In this document: positions 18,054-29,293 of the stretch, one piece after another
How positions within the stretch are numbered: the first letter of the stretch is position 1
Layout of the letters: every line of letters starts with the position of its first letter
NCBI RefSeq assembly: GCF_011682045.1
Contig: NZ_VVIW01000036.1
Location: 1 to 57,487 of the forward strand
Length of the DNA stretch: 57,487 nucleotides
Reading direction: 5' to 3'
From: Massilia aquatica
Lineage (GTDB): Bacteria; Pseudomonadota; Gammaproteobacteria; Burkholderiales; Burkholderiaceae_D
The notes under the pieces: generated by a model
What the model was told of the DNA's origin: nothing
The model's database searches: none
The model's input: the letters and a program-made list of their open reading frames with translations, nothing else
Made by a program: the position numbers and the translations under genes

Positions 18054-18959
18054 ATGATCAAGCCTTTCCGTCAATCTGCGGCCGGCCGCCGCTTCGTCAT
18101 CGGCGTGCCGCTGGTCTGGCTCGGCATCGCCTTCCTGATCCCGTTCCTGATCGTGCTGCGCATGAGTTTTGCGGAACTCGACGACACCGGCAGCCCGTTC
18201 GGCCCCCTGGTCACCTTCAGCGACGGCGTGCTCTCCATCAAGGCCAAGGTGGTCAACTACGTCGCCCTGACCGAGGACTCCACCTACCTGTGGACCTTTT
18301 TGCGCTCGCTCGGCTACGCCGCCCTGACCATGGTTTTGTGCCTGGTCACCGGCTACCCGTTCGCCTACTTCATGGCGCGCGCCAATCCGGCCTGGCGCAC
18401 GGTGCTCCTGATGATGGTGATGCTGCCGTTCTGGACCTCCTTCCTGCTGCGCATCTACGCCTGGAAGGGCATCCTGGCCAACCAGGGCCTGCTCAACAAC
18501 CTGCTGCTGTGGCTCGGCGCGATCGACGAACCGCTGAAAATGATGAATACCTCGTTCGCGCTGGTGCTGGGGATGTTCTATGCCTACCTGCCGTTCATGA
18601 TCCTGCCGCTGTACGCCAACCTGGTCAAGATGGACGTGCGCTACCTGGAAGCGGCGGCCGACCTGGGCGCCACGCCCTGGCAGGCGTTCTGGCGCATCAC
18701 CGTGCCGCTCTCGAAGTCCGGCATCATCGCCGGCGCCATGCTGGTGTTCATTCCGGCGGTGGGCGAATTCGTCATTCCCGAACTGCTCGGCGGCCCCGAA
18801 ACGCTGATGATCGGGCGCCTGCTGTGGGACGAATTTTTCGTCAACACCGACTGGCCGCGCGCTTCCGCGCTGGCGGTGGTGGCAATCGCGCTGATCCTGG
18901 TGCCGATGGCCATCTTCAACAAGTACAAGGATGAACAGGAAGCGGAGGGCCGCGCATGA
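18054..18959 (+). CDS. potH: Polyamine ABC transporter permease
   Basis: Inner-membrane channel subunit of the putrescine importer. The 301-residue protein has about six hydrophobic helices and the permease EAA-type coupling motif as EAAADLGATPWQAFWRITVPL near residues 200-220, which contacts PotG. It is followed by VFIPAVGEFVIPELLGG, typical of PotB/PotH. Its stop codon overlaps the potI start (ATGA), so the two subunits are translationally coupled. Confidence 0.94.
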   Translation: MIKPFRQSAAGRRFVIGVPLVWLGIAFLIPFLIVLRMSFAELDDTGSPFGPLVTFSDGVLSIKAKVVNYVALTEDSTYLWTFLRSLGYAALTMVLCLVTGYPFAYFMARANPAWRTVLLMMVMLPFWTSFLLRIYAWKGILANQGLLNNLLLWLGAIDEPLKMMNTSFALVLGMFYAYLPFMILPLYANLVKMDVRYLEAAADLGATPWQAFWRITVPLSKSGIIAGAMLVFIPAVGEFVIPELLGGPETLMIGRLLWDEFFVNTDWPRASALAVVAIALILVPMAIFNKYKDEQEAEGRA

Positions 18960-19819
18960 AGACGCAAATGAGCACGCGCATGAACAAAATGACTTTGGCC
19001 CGCTGGTTCGGGCGCGGCTGGCTCTCGATGGGCTACCTGTTCCTGTACCTGCCGCTGCTGGTGCTGGTCGTGTTTTCGTTTAACAGCTCGCGCCAGGACA
19101 TGGTATGGAGCGGCTTTTCGACCCAGTGGTACCCGGAACTGTTCAAGGATGCGGAACTGGTCAGCGGCTTCGTGCTGTCGCTCAAGATCGCCCTGGGCAG
19201 CGCCACCGCCGCCGTGCTGCTGGGGACCATGGCCGCCTTCGCCCTGAACCGCTACAAGCGCTTTCCGGGCCGCCTGCTGTTCTCCGGGATGGTCAGCGCG
19301 CCGCTGGTCATGCCCGAGGTGATCATCGGCCTGTCGCTGCTGCTCATGCTCGTGTCGGTGCAGAAGATGTTCGGCTTCCCCGAGCGCGGGGCGTTTACCA
19401 TCTGGATCGGCCACACCCTGCTCGGGATGGCATATGCGGCCGTGGTGGTGCAGTCGCGCCTGCGCGAGATGAACCGCTCGCTCGAAGAAGCGGCCATGGA
19501 CCTGGGCTGCCGTCCGTACCAGGTGTTTTTCCTGGTGACCTTGCCGAACATCACGCAGTCGCTGGCCTCGGCCTGGCTGCTCACGTTTACGCTTTCGCTC
19601 GACGATGTGGTGCTGTCGAACTTCCTGTCCGGTCCCGGCTCGACGACCATGCCGCTGGTGATCATGTCGCGCGCGCGCCTGGGGCTGGACCCGCGCGTGA
19701 ACGCGGTGGCGGCGTTGACGATTCTGGTGGTGTCGATCGGGGTGATCGGCGCCGCCATCATGATGGCGCGCGCCGAGCGGCAGCGCCAGAAGCAGGTGGC
19801 GGCCGCAGTCAAGTCGTAA
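18956..19819 (+). CDS. potI: Polyamine ABC transporter permease
   Basis: Second channel subunit of the putrescine importer. The 287-residue protein has about six transmembrane segments and the coupling motif as EEAAMDLGCRPYQVFFLVTLP, followed by FTLSLDDVVLSNFLSGPGSTTMPLVI, the PotC/PotI hallmark (positions about 208-232). The start overlaps the potH stop by four bases; two later in-frame ATGs within the first 12 codons are possible. A porin-like gene follows after 72 bp. Confidence 0.94.
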   Translation: MKTQMSTRMNKMTLARWFGRGWLSMGYLFLYLPLLVLVVFSFNSSRQDMVWSGFSTQWYPELFKDAELVSGFVLSLKIALGSATAAVLLGTMAAFALNRYKRFPGRLLFSGMVSAPLVMPEVIIGLSLLLMLVSVQKMFGFPERGAFTIWIGHTLLGMAYAAVVVQSRLREMNRSLEEAAMDLGCRPYQVFFLVTLPNITQSLASAWLLTFTLSLDDVVLSNFLSGPGSTTMPLVIMSRARLGLDPRVNAVAALTILVVSIGVIGAAIMMARAERQRQKQVAAAVKS

Positions 19820-19891
19820 CGCTCTTCGGCCGCTGTACACGGTGGCGGGCAAGCATGCCCGCCACCCTCACCGTTGGCCCGAGGAGAGATC

Positions 19892-21295
19892 ATGCATGTC
19901 TACCGCAACGCCGTCATCGCATTCGCCGCAGCTTGTCCCATCGTCGTGCAAGCCCAGAGCACCGAACAACTCAAGGCCGAACTCAGCGCCCTCAAGGCGC
20001 ATGTGCAGAAGCTCGAAGCCATGATCGAGACGGCCGATCAGGCCAAGGCCGAGGCCAAGGCCAAGGCCACTTCGCCCGAGCCGGACACCGCGGCCGAAGT
20101 GGCGCGCCTGCGCGTAAAAAGCGACGCCGCCGACGACGCCATGGAAGCGAGCGGGCTGAAAGGCCTGAAGATCTCGGGCTACATCGATCCGACCTACATC
20201 CGCAACCGCAACGCCGGCACCTCCAGCTTCGTCTTCCTGAACAATAACAGCTCGATCAACGGTTCCGGCGAGAGCTTCGGCTACGACAACACCTACTTCG
20301 GCAGCGCCATGCTCAATCTCGACAAGGAGCTCGAAGGCGGCAGCAAAGTGAGAATCTCGCTCATGCCCAGCAAGGGCACGGCTTCCGGCTACAATTTCGG
20401 CAACCTGGTGCACGAAGCCTCGGCCTCGATTCCGCTGGGCGACCAGTCGACCCGCCTGTTGCTCGGCCAGATTCCCGACTGGAGCGGCTACGAATACATC
20501 CCCTCGACCCAGAACAAACTGCTGACCCACAACCTGCTGTTCGATTTTTCGGCGGCTAACTTCTACACGGGCGCCGGCCTGCAGCTGGTGCGCGGCAAAT
20601 GGGACAGCAAGATCATGCTCGGTAATATGAACAGCGCCCGCGTCAACGATGGCGGCGAGCGCACGCCCGGCGTGTTCTACCGCGTCGATTACGCGCGCAG
20701 CGAATTTTCAGGTTTCGGCATGTCCGGCACCCATGCCGGCTTCGACGACGACGACACGATCGGGCGCCTGGACCTGATGGAGGTGGACGGCTTTTACACG
20801 CGTGGCGACTGGAATATCCAGGGTCAGTTAAGCTATGGGCGCCAGCAGGCCACCGCCGCCAACCGGTATGGCGCGCAGCAGCAGCGCTGGTATGGCTTGT
20901 CGTCGCTGGTGTCGTACAAGATCATGCCGCGCCTCGACGCCATCGCCCGCTTCGATTACATTTTCAACGGCACGGGCGGCGGCGGCGTGTTCGGAGCGAC
21001 CCTGGCGCCCGGCTGCCGGGACCTGGCCGGTTTTGCGGCCAACTGCCCGGACGGGCGCAACGGCTTCGGTCCCGGCATGCTATTTCGCGCTGGAGAATGG
21101 TTCGTGCTCGACCCCACCCGCGGCGCCAATCGCGGTACGCTGTCGGTGGGCACGCAGTACCTGCTTGTTCCGGGCGTGAGCGTCAAGGGCGAGTACCGCT
21201 ACGACTACGCCACCGCCAGGACATTCAAGACATTGGACGGACAGTACCGCCGCGACAATCAGGTTATCGGCGTATCGACAGTAGTGAGCTTTTAG
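19892..21295 (+). CDS. Outer-membrane beta-barrel (porin-like) protein
   Basis: A 467-residue exported protein. It has a signal peptide ending near VVQAQ, then a short predicted coiled coil (about residues 22-65, with LKAELSALKAHVQKLEAMI) and a long stretch of alternating aromatic/polar residues typical of beta strands. It ends VVSF, with the terminal phenylalanine used for outer-membrane assembly. GAGGAGAG precedes the chosen ATG. The architecture resembles DUF3138-type porins of Burkholderiales; that assignment is from memory of the family and not verified. Its place between the transporter and puuC suggests a role in polyamine entry across the outer membrane. Confidence 0.75.
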   Translation: MHVYRNAVIAFAAACPIVVQAQSTEQLKAELSALKAHVQKLEAMIETADQAKAEAKAKATSPEPDTAAEVARLRVKSDAADDAMEASGLKGLKISGYIDPTYIRNRNAGTSSFVFLNNNSSINGSGESFGYDNTYFGSAMLNLDKELEGGSKVRISLMPSKGTASGYNFGNLVHEASASIPLGDQSTRLLLGQIPDWSGYEYIPSTQNKLLTHNLLFDFSAANFYTGAGLQLVRGKWDSKIMLGNMNSARVNDGGERTPGVFYRVDYARSEFSGFGMSGTHAGFDDDDTIGRLDLMEVDGFYTRGDWNIQGQLSYGRQQATAANRYGAQQQRWYGLSSLVSYKIMPRLDAIARFDYIFNGTGGGGVFGATLAPGCRDLAGFAANCPDGRNGFGPGMLFRAGEWFVLDPTRGANRGTLSVGTQYLLVPGVSVKGEYRYDYATARTFKTLDGQYRRDNQVIGVSTVVSF

Positions 21296-21305
21296 GGAGC
21301 ACGGC

Positions 21306-22793
21306 ATGGGAAACACGCAATGGCACGCACGGGCGGCAGCCCTGGACATCGACGGACGCGCATTCATCGGCGGTGAACGGGTCTGGGCCAGGTCGGAGCA
21401 GCAGTTCGATAATCTCTCGCCGGTCGACGGGCGCCAGCTTGGCCTGGTGGCGCGCTGCGACGGGCTTGATGTCGACGCGGCCGTGGTTGCGGCGCGCGCG
21501 GCCTTCGAGGACCGGCGCTGGGCCGGCCAGGCCCCGGCCGCGAGGAAGCGCGTCATGATCAAGTTCGCGGACCTGATCCTGGCCCACGCCGGCGAACTGG
21601 CGCTGCTGGAAACGCTCGACATGGGTAAACCAATCAAGTACAGCCAGAGCGTGGATGTGCCGGCCGCGGCCAACTGCATCCGCTGGTATGGCGAGGCGAT
21701 CGACAAGATCTACGACGAAATCGCCCCCACCGGGGACACCAGCCTGGCGCTGATCACGCGCGAGCCGGTCGGCGTGGTGGCCGCCATCGTGCCATGGAAC
21801 TACCCGATGATCATGGCCGCCTGGAAGATCGCCCCGGCGCTCGCCGCCGGCAACAGCGTGATCCTCAAACCGTCCGAAAAGTCGCCCCTCACCGCCCTGC
21901 GGCTGGCCGACATCGCGCTCCAAGCCGGATTGCCGGCGGGCGTGTTCAACGTCGTTCCCGGCTACGGCCATGAAGCCGGAGCGGCGCTGGCGCTGCACAT
22001 GGATGTGGACTGTATCGGTTTTACCGGATCGACCAGGGTCGGCAAGCAGATCCTGCAGATGGCCGGGCAGTCGAACCTCAAGCGCGCCTGGACCGAGTTG
22101 GGTGGCAAGTCGGCCAACATCGTCTGCGCCGACTGTCCCGACCTCGATGCGGCGGTGAGCGCGGCGATCGGCTCGATCTATTTTAACCAGGGCGAAAGCT
22201 GCAACGCGCCATCGCGCCTGTTCGTGGAAGCGTCGATCAAGGAGGCTTTTCTGGAAAAAGCGCTGGCGCTGGTGCCCGGTTTTGCGCCGGGCGACCCGCT
22301 CGACGAGACCACTATCATGGGCGCCATTGTCGACGCGGCGCAAATGAAGACCGTGATGGGCTACATCGAACAGGGCAAGGAGGCCGGCGCCAAACTGCTG
22401 GCCGGCGGCGAAGCGGCGCGCCTTGATACCGGCGGCTTTTACGTGGCGCCGACCCTGTTCGACCAGGTTGACGGTTCCATGAGCATCGCGCGCGAAGAGA
22501 TTTTTGGGCCGGTGCTGTCGGTGCTCAGTTTTACCGATATCGACGACGCGGTACGCCAGGCCAATTCGACCCAGTACGGTTTGCAGGCGGCGGTATGGAC
22601 CGGTAACCTGAACAAGGCGATCAAGACTGCGCGCGCCCTGCGCGCCGGCACTGTGCACGTGAACCAGTACGACGGCGACGACATCACGGTGCCGTTCGGC
22701 GGGGTCAAGCAGTCGGGTAACGGGCGTGATAAATCGCTGCACGCCTTCGACAAGTACACCGAGCTGAAAACCACCTGGATCCAGATTGGATGA
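21306..22793 (+). CDS. puuC: Gamma-glutamyl-gamma-aminobutyraldehyde dehydrogenase
   Basis: NAD(P)+-dependent aldehyde dehydrogenase predicted to oxidise gamma-glutamyl-aminobutyraldehyde to gamma-glutamyl-GABA, the substrate of PuuD. The 495-residue protein has the cofactor motif VAAIVPWNYPMIMAAWK, the general base in ELGGKSANIVCADCPDLD, and the nucleophile Cys299 in GESCNAPSRLFV. AGGGAGC precedes the ATG, ten bases after the porin-like gene. Free 4-aminobutyraldehyde is an alternative substrate if the aminotransferase acts on putrescine directly. Confidence 0.9.
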   Translation: MGNTQWHARAAALDIDGRAFIGGERVWARSEQQFDNLSPVDGRQLGLVARCDGLDVDAAVVAARAAFEDRRWAGQAPAARKRVMIKFADLILAHAGELALLETLDMGKPIKYSQSVDVPAAANCIRWYGEAIDKIYDEIAPTGDTSLALITREPVGVVAAIVPWNYPMIMAAWKIAPALAAGNSVILKPSEKSPLTALRLADIALQAGLPAGVFNVVPGYGHEAGAALALHMDVDCIGFTGSTRVGKQILQMAGQSNLKRAWTELGGKSANIVCADCPDLDAAVSAAIGSIYFNQGESCNAPSRLFVEASIKEAFLEKALALVPGFAPGDPLDETTIMGAIVDAAQMKTVMGYIEQGKEAGAKLLAGGEAARLDTGGFYVAPTLFDQVDGSMSIAREEIFGPVLSVLSFTDIDDAVRQANSTQYGLQAAVWTGNLNKAIKTARALRAGTVHVNQYDGDDITVPFGGVKQSGNGRDKSLHAFDKYTELKTTWIQIG

Positions 22794-23583
22794 GAGCAGC
22801 GCAAGCGCGCGCCTGAAGTACCGCCTGGCCATCTTCGACTTCGACGGCACCCTGGCCGACTCGTTTCCGTTCTTTCAGAGCGTGTACAACGGGTTGGCGG
22901 ACCAGCATGGCCTCAGGCGTATCGAGGGCGACCAGGTGGCGCAGTTGCGCGGCATGGGCACGCGCGAGATCATGCGCCACATCGGCATGCCGGCCTGGAA
23001 AATGCCGGTGGTGTCGAAGAGTTTCATCGCGAAGATGAGCGAAAACGCGGCCAGCATCGCCCTGTTCGACGGCGTGGCCGAGGCCTTGCGCGCGCTGGCC
23101 GGCGCCGGTGTGATGCTGGCGGTGGTGTCGTCCAATTCGGAGCACAACGTGCGGCGCGTGCTGGGGCCGGAGTTAAGCAGCCTGTTTGCCCACGTCGAAT
23201 GCGGCATGTCGGTGTTCGGCAAGGCCTCGCGCATTCGCAAGGTGGTCAAGCTTAGCCGGATCGAGGTGGCTGACGCCCTGTACGTGGGCGACCAGGGCAC
23301 CGATGCCGAAGCATGCGCAAAAGCCGGCGTGGCGTTCGGCGCGGTGGCGTGGGGCTATGCGCCGGTCGAGGCATTGCGCGCGCATGGGCCGGCCGAAGAA
23401 TTCGCATCGGTGGCGGCGATGCTGGCGTACTTGTCGGGGGCCGGGTACATGCTCAATACACCCGGGTTGGGCGCAGCCCCTGCGCCGCAAAATGCGGATC
23501 GAGCCGGCGCGCCAGGCGCCGCAGGTTCAGGGTCGGCACTTGCGGATACAAGTGATGCTCAAGGTGGTAGGTCAGGTTCATGA
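22786..23583 (+). CDS. HAD-superfamily hydrolase (PGP-like)
   Basis: Phosphatase of the haloacid-dehalogenase fold, 265 residues in the open frame. Motif I is FDFDGTLADSF (nucleophile Asp), motif II VVSSNSEHN, and motif III/IV VGDQGTDAEACAKAG. It appears to start at a TTG that overlaps the puuC stop by eight bases, suggesting translational coupling. The HAD domain ends near AAMLAYLS; the last 45 or so residues are Ala/Gly/Ser-rich and lie entirely antisense to the conserved 3' end of the convergent desaturase gene, so they are probably a read-through tail. Substrate unknown. Confidence 0.8.
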   Translation: MDESSASARLKYRLAIFDFDGTLADSFPFFQSVYNGLADQHGLRRIEGDQVAQLRGMGTREIMRHIGMPAWKMPVVSKSFIAKMSENAASIALFDGVAEALRALAGAGVMLAVVSSNSEHNVRRVLGPELSSLFAHVECGMSVFGKASRIRKVVKLSRIEVADALYVGDQGTDAEACAKAGVAFGAVAWGYAPVEALRAHGPAEEFASVAAMLAYLSGAGYMLNTPGLGAAPAPQNADRAGAPGAAGSGSALADTSDAQGGRSGS

Positions 23584-24307
23584 ACAGCGCCGGCACGATC
23601 GCGCCGCGCATGGTGCGCGCCTGTTCCAGCGGCTTGCTGCCCGGTTTGTAGTGCGGCAGGTAGGCCGTCGCCAGCGGATAGAACCAGCCGCCGATCCAGG
23701 CCATGGCGCAGTACAGCAGCGGCCCGGTCGTCCAGCGCGTCAGCCACAGGGCCAATAGCACCAGCGCCAGCGAGGTGGCCAGTTCGGCGATCATCCAGCG
23801 GCGCTCGCGCGCCGGGCGGATCTTGCGCAGCGATTCGCGCCACAGGCGCGGCAAATACAGCGGGCCGGCCAGCAGGGCTCCGAGCAGGCTGGCGCGCGCC
23901 GGTGCGCCTTCCAGGTCGTCTTCTTCCAGGCAGTGCGCGTGGTGGTGCAGGTGGGTGTAGCGGAACGAATGCCCGCTTTGCAGCACCAGTACGCTGACGA
24001 TGAACAGCACCACATGGGTGACGCGCGCGTCCAGGCCCGCCGAGCCGTGCGCCACGTCGTGCAGGTAGGCCACCGTCACCACGAAGTGCATCAGCATCAC
24101 GACCGGCAGCGCCAGGTACGCGCCGTGCGCGTAGAGCGCGCCGAAGGCGGCCAGTGTCAGCGAGGGCAGGGCGGCGAGCGCGATGCGCTGCCAGGCGGCG
24201 ACCGTCAGCAGGTCGCCGTCGAAGGTGCCCAGTTGCGGCATGCCGGCGTTGCGCCGTGTCAGTGATGGGAAAGCGGAGGTACGGCTTACTGCGGTAAAGG
24301 CAAACAT
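23453..24307 (-). CDS. Membrane fatty-acid desaturase-family protein
   Basis: Integral-membrane di-iron desaturase or hydroxylase of 284 residues. The three His boxes are HDVAH (83-87), HLHHHAH (119-125) and HLEHH near residue 247, with hydrophobic helices between them. It probably introduces a double bond or hydroxyl into membrane lipids; carotenoid-type substrates are possible. It starts eight bases after the upstream membrane-protein gene, so the two form an operon. Its 3' end overlaps the convergent HAD gene by 131 bp. Confidence 0.85.
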   Translation of the reverse strand: MFAFTAVSRTSAFPSLTRRNAGMPQLGTFDGDLLTVAAWQRIALAALPSLTLAAFGALYAHGAYLALPVVMLMHFVVTVAYLHDVAHGSAGLDARVTHVVLFIVSVLVLQSGHSFRYTHLHHHAHCLEEDDLEGAPARASLLGALLAGPLYLPRLWRESLRKIRPARERRWMIAELATSLALVLLALWLTRWTTGPLLYCAMAWIGGWFYPLATAYLPHYKPGSKPLEQARTMRGAIVPALFMNLTYHLEHHLYPQVPTLNLRRLARRLDPHFAAQGLRPTRVY

Positions 24308-24315
24308 GATGGCGA

Positions 24316-24894
24316 CTACCTGATCAGGTTAATCGAGGACAGCAAGACGAACAATCCGACGATCACGGCGGCGACATCGTCCGCATGCCGGCGCATGCCC
24401 CAGCGCCGCAGCGCCTGGACGATCGATGGATAGATGTGCTGGAACAGCGTGAGCGGCATGCGCACCAGCGGCCAGCAAGCGACCATCAGCAGCAGAATGG
24501 TCGGCCCCACAAAAACGAAAAAGCCGGGAAGGCCTGTCAACGGCCGCGCCGCCACGATCAGCATCACGAACAGCAGCGTCAGTCCGACCCGGTGCCCGCT
24601 CAACAGATACTGGTTGCGCGGGCTCATGTCTTCCGGCTGCTGGCCGAAGACATGCAGCGCCACGCTGAAGCGGCGCGCCGCGTTGTTGGGCATGCCGAAC
24701 AAGGCCAGCGACAGCGCCGCATGCGCCAGCAGGATCGCCAGGTCGAGCGCCAGGCCGCGCATGAACGCGGTGCCGAGCGCGATCTGGGCCAGCGGCGAGA
24801 CGATCAGCGCCCACGCCAGCACGCGGTTGACCCGCATCCAGATGACTTTTGGCGGCGCCAGCGCGCCGATGTGGAGTAATTGCAGTGTTTTCAT
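24316..24894 (-). CDS. Membrane protein of unknown function
   Basis: A 192-residue protein with about four hydrophobic segments (near 26-46, 50-66, 103-120 and 124-142) and a short C-terminal one. The motif SGHRVGLTLLFVMLIVAA and a positively charged loop with RRWGMRRH are visible, but I recognise no family. It lies directly upstream of the desaturase gene and is probably cotranscribed. No strong Shine-Dalgarno sequence precedes the chosen ATG. Confidence 0.7.
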   Translation of the reverse strand: MKTLQLLHIGALAPPKVIWMRVNRVLAWALIVSPLAQIALGTAFMRGLALDLAILLAHAALSLALFGMPNNAARRFSVALHVFGQQPEDMSPRNQYLLSGHRVGLTLLFVMLIVAARPLTGLPGFFVFVGPTILLLMVACWPLVRMPLTLFQHIYPSIVQALRRWGMRRHADDVAAVIVGLFVLLSSINLIR

Positions 24895-24988
24895 GATGCG
24901 TCAGCGCCTTTGTTGAGTCCTTGCGGCTTTCGCCGCCATACTCTTCAATACGCAAACCGCATGCCACCCGCCCAGCGATCCTAAGCTA

Positions 24989-25002
24989 CTGTTTTTAAAC
25001 AG
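24989..25002. promoter_or_regulatory. Perfect 14-bp palindrome in a divergent promoter region
   Basis: CTGTTTTTAAACAG is a perfect dyad located between the divergent membrane-protein/desaturase operon and the histidine-kinase gene, where an operator would be expected. The CTG-CAG spacing (8) is two bases short of the LexA pattern, so it is not read as an SOS box. Confidence 0.35.
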
Positions 25003-25089
25003 AAAATTAAAGATGAATACGCATGGCCTGTCAACTTGCTATATAGTTAGCCCGTTGCAACTATCAAGCTGCCTTACACCCCGGCCCGC

Positions 25090-26945
25090 ATGGACATCTA
25101 CCGCATTTACTATTTTTCCCTGGTGTTCCAAGTCTGCATCAGCCTGGGACTGGCGGCGTGGCTGTGGGCCAAGGCGCCGCACCAGAGCGGCATCAAGCCG
25201 CTGGCGCTGTTTTGCGTCGGTATCGGCTGCTGGGCGCTCGGGCAGCTGGGCATGCACCTGGGCGGCGACAGCGTGGCCGCGCTGGGCAAGCGCCTGGTCA
25301 ACTGCGGTCCGATCAACGCGGTGTTTTTCCTGCACTTCGTGTTCCGCTTCCTGCAGCGCGAGCGCCCGCGCCAGCTGCTGGGCATCTACGTGCTGGGCAT
25401 CGCGACCCTGCTGCTGGTGCAGGTGCTCGACATGGGCACGCTGGCGCCCTGGCTGGGCTTCGAGCGCTACTACTTTTTCCCGGTCTGGGGAGCGATACCC
25501 GGCGTCGTGGTCACCTCGATCAGCGTCTGGGCCTACCTGCTGCTGCTGGCGGCGTGGCCCAAGGCCGCACCCAAACAGCGCGGCAAGATCCTGGCGATCT
25601 GGTTCGCCGGCGTATGGGGCTCGGGCGCCTCGCTGATGTTCCTCAACGCCTCGCTCGGGATCGACATCTTCCCGTACAGCGTGATCCTGCTGCCCGGTTA
25701 CGCGCTGCTGCTGGTGTTCGGCATCCTGCGCTACGACCTGATGGTGGTGAACCTGTGGGCCAACCGCCTGCTGGCCTGGCTGGTACTGACGGCGATCACG
25801 GTGGCGCTGGCGAGCCTGCTCCTGAGCGTGGCCGCGCGCACCGGGTTTGCGTCACTCGCCGCGGTGCCCCTGTGGCAGCTCTGGCTGCTCGGCACCGCCA
25901 TGCTGGGCGTGATGCTGGTGCTGGAAGGGCCGTCGCGGCGCGCCATCGAACGGCTGGTCTTCCCCGGCGCGCATCTGGAAGCGGGCGTGCTGGCCGACTG
26001 GCGCCTGCGCCTGGACGCCGCCAGCAGCTGGCAAGACCTGGAGCGGATCGCCGCGTCCACCCTCGGCGCGCACCTGCGCCAGCCGATGCGGGTGGTGCTG
26101 GGCGCCGCCAGGCCGGCCGGCGACGGCAAGCCCGGCCTGCACTGCCATCCCGGTCCGGAGAAGGATGGCGAAGCGGCGCACTGGCGCACCGATTTAATGG
26201 AGTGGGAGGGCGCGACCCCGAGCGTGACCCGCGTCGGCGAAGTGTTCGGCGCCTTGCTGGCGGCGGCTGCGGCGCGCCTGGACCAGCTGCTGCGCTACGC
26301 CGAGCACGAAAAGGAGCGCATGCAGCAGGCGCACCTGCTGGAACTGGGCGGGCTGGCCGCGACTGTGGCGCACGAATTGCGCAACCCGCTTAACATCATC
26401 AGCATGGCGGCGGTTATGTCGCCGCCCGAGACGCGCGCCGAGATCCGCGCCCAGATCGAGCGCGCCGACCACCTGATCCAGGACTTGCTCAGTTATTCCG
26501 GCGAGGTGCGCCTGAACCCGCAGCGCGTGGCGGTGGCCGAACTGGTGCAGCGGGTCGCGGCCGGCCATCCATCACAGCGGATCGAACTCGATGTGGACGC
26601 CGACCTGTTTTTGCACATCGACCCGATGCGCGGCGAACAAATCCTCGGCAACCTGATTGGCAACGCCATGGCCATGCTGCGCGGCCGCGCAGACCCGCGC
26701 ATTCTGGTCGACGCGCAGGCGCAGCTTGACGGCCGGGTGCTGCTGCGCGTGTGCGACAACGGCCCGGGCGTGCCGGCCGACCTGGCGCCTGACCTGTTCC
26801 AGCCCTTCACCACGCGCCGTCCCGGCGGCACCGGCCTTGGCCTGGCCATCGTGCGGCGCCTGGTCGAGGCCCACGGCGGCACGGTCAGGCTGGGCCAGCG
26901 GGCCGGCTGGAACTGCTGTTTCGAACTTCTTTTACCAGGCATGCC

Positions 26946-26949
<4 letters not shown>
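25090..26949 (+). CDS. 7TM-type membrane sensor histidine kinase
   Basis: Sensor kinase of 619 residues. The first 290 or so residues hold about eight hydrophobic helices in the manner of the histidine-kinase 7TM sensor domain, with a LRYDLMVVNLW joint after the membrane part. A poorly conserved middle region follows. The dimerisation/phosphoacceptor helix has VAHELRNPLN with His428, and the ATPase domain has DNGPGVP and GGTGLGLAIVRRLVEAHGG near the C-terminus. Its stop overlaps the response-regulator start (ATGA), so both are coexpressed. Signal unknown; position opposite a lipid desaturase suggests, but does not prove, a membrane stimulus. Confidence 0.9.
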
Positions 26950-28289
<1,340 letters not shown>

Positions 28290-28293
28290 CGGG

Positions 28294-29154
28294 TCAGAAG
28301 CAGTGCTCGACCGCCGGAAAACTGCCATCCTTGACCGCGTTCACATACGCGCTCACGGCGGCGTCGATGCTGGTCTGCCCGTCCATGAAGTTCTTCACGA
28401 AGCGCGCTTTGCGGCCCGGGAAAACGCCCAGCATGTCGTGCATCACCAGCACCTGGCCCGAGCAGTCCGGCCCCGCGCCGATGCCGATCGTCGGTATCTT
28501 CAAGGCCTCGGTCAGTTCCTTGCCCAGGGCGCTCGGAATCGCCTCGTACAGCACCATTGCCGCTCCCGCCGCTTCCAGCGCCAGCGAGTCGGCCTTGAGC
28601 TGCGCCGCGCTTTCGATGGTCTTGCCCTGCACCTTGTAGCCACCGAGCTGGTGTACCGACTGCGGCGTGAGCCCCAGGTGCGCGCACACCGGAATGGCGC
28701 GGTCGGTCAGGAAGCGGACCGTCTCGGCCAGCCATGCGCCGCCTTCGATCTTGATCATGTGCGCGCCGGCCTGCATCAGCTGCACCGCGTTGTTGAAGGC
28801 CTGTTCCGGCGTGCCGTAGCTGCCGAAAGGCATATCGGCGATCACCATCGCGCTCTTGTTCCCACGCGCGACAGCGGCGGTGTGGTACACAATCTCGGCC
28901 ACCGTGACCGGCAAGGTCGAGTGATGTCCATTGCAGACCATGCCCAGCGAATCGCCGATCAGCAGCACTTCCACGCCGCAGCGGTCCATCAAGGTCGCGA
29001 AGCTGGCGTCGTAGCAGGTCAGCATCGTGATCTTGGCGCCCGATGCGCGCATCGCGTTCAGCGAAGGAATCGTCACCGCTTTCGTCATGACTGGCTTGAC
29101 CGGCGCCGGCGTATCGCCGCCCGTCATGTCCTTACCCTGCAGATAACCGCTCAT
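28294..29154 (-). CDS. panB: 3-methyl-2-oxobutanoate hydroxymethyltransferase
   Basis: Transfers a hydroxymethyl group from methylene-tetrahydrofolate to ketoisovalerate, giving ketopantoate in pantothenate synthesis. The 286-residue protein has the metal-binding [45 protein letters not shown] and the catalytic region [28 protein letters not shown] precedes the ATG; a short 20-residue N-terminal extension before the barrel is common in relatives. panC is not adjacent here. Confidence 0.96.
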   Translation of the reverse strand: MSGYLQGKDMTGGDTPAPVKPVMTKAVTIPSLNAMRASGAKITMLTCYDASFATLMDRCGVEVLLIGDSLGMVCNGHHSTLPVTVAEIVYHTAAVARGNKSAMVIADMPFGSYGTPEQAFNNAVQLMQAGAHMIKIEGGAWLAETVRFLTDRAIPVCAHLGLTPQSVHQLGGYKVQGKTIESAAQLKADSLALEAAGAAMVLYEAIPSALGKELTEALKIPTIGIGAGPDCSGQVLVMHDMLGVFPGRKARFVKNFMDGQTSIDAAVSAYVNAVKDGSFPAVEHCF

Positions 29155-29293
29155 AATAGTCCTTTGATATCAAAATGGTCGCAACGGCGCATAGTGTAAT
29201 GCCATCGGCCGGAATGTGCCCGGGAAGGACTTAAAGTTGTCCCGCCGGAAGGTGCGATAATCGCCGGCCGGACATCTTGTTTAAAGATAAAAC

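Noticed and set aside
24989-25002. Second LexA box
   Set aside because: CTG and CAG are separated by 8 rather than 10 bases, so it does not fit the SOS-box spacing.
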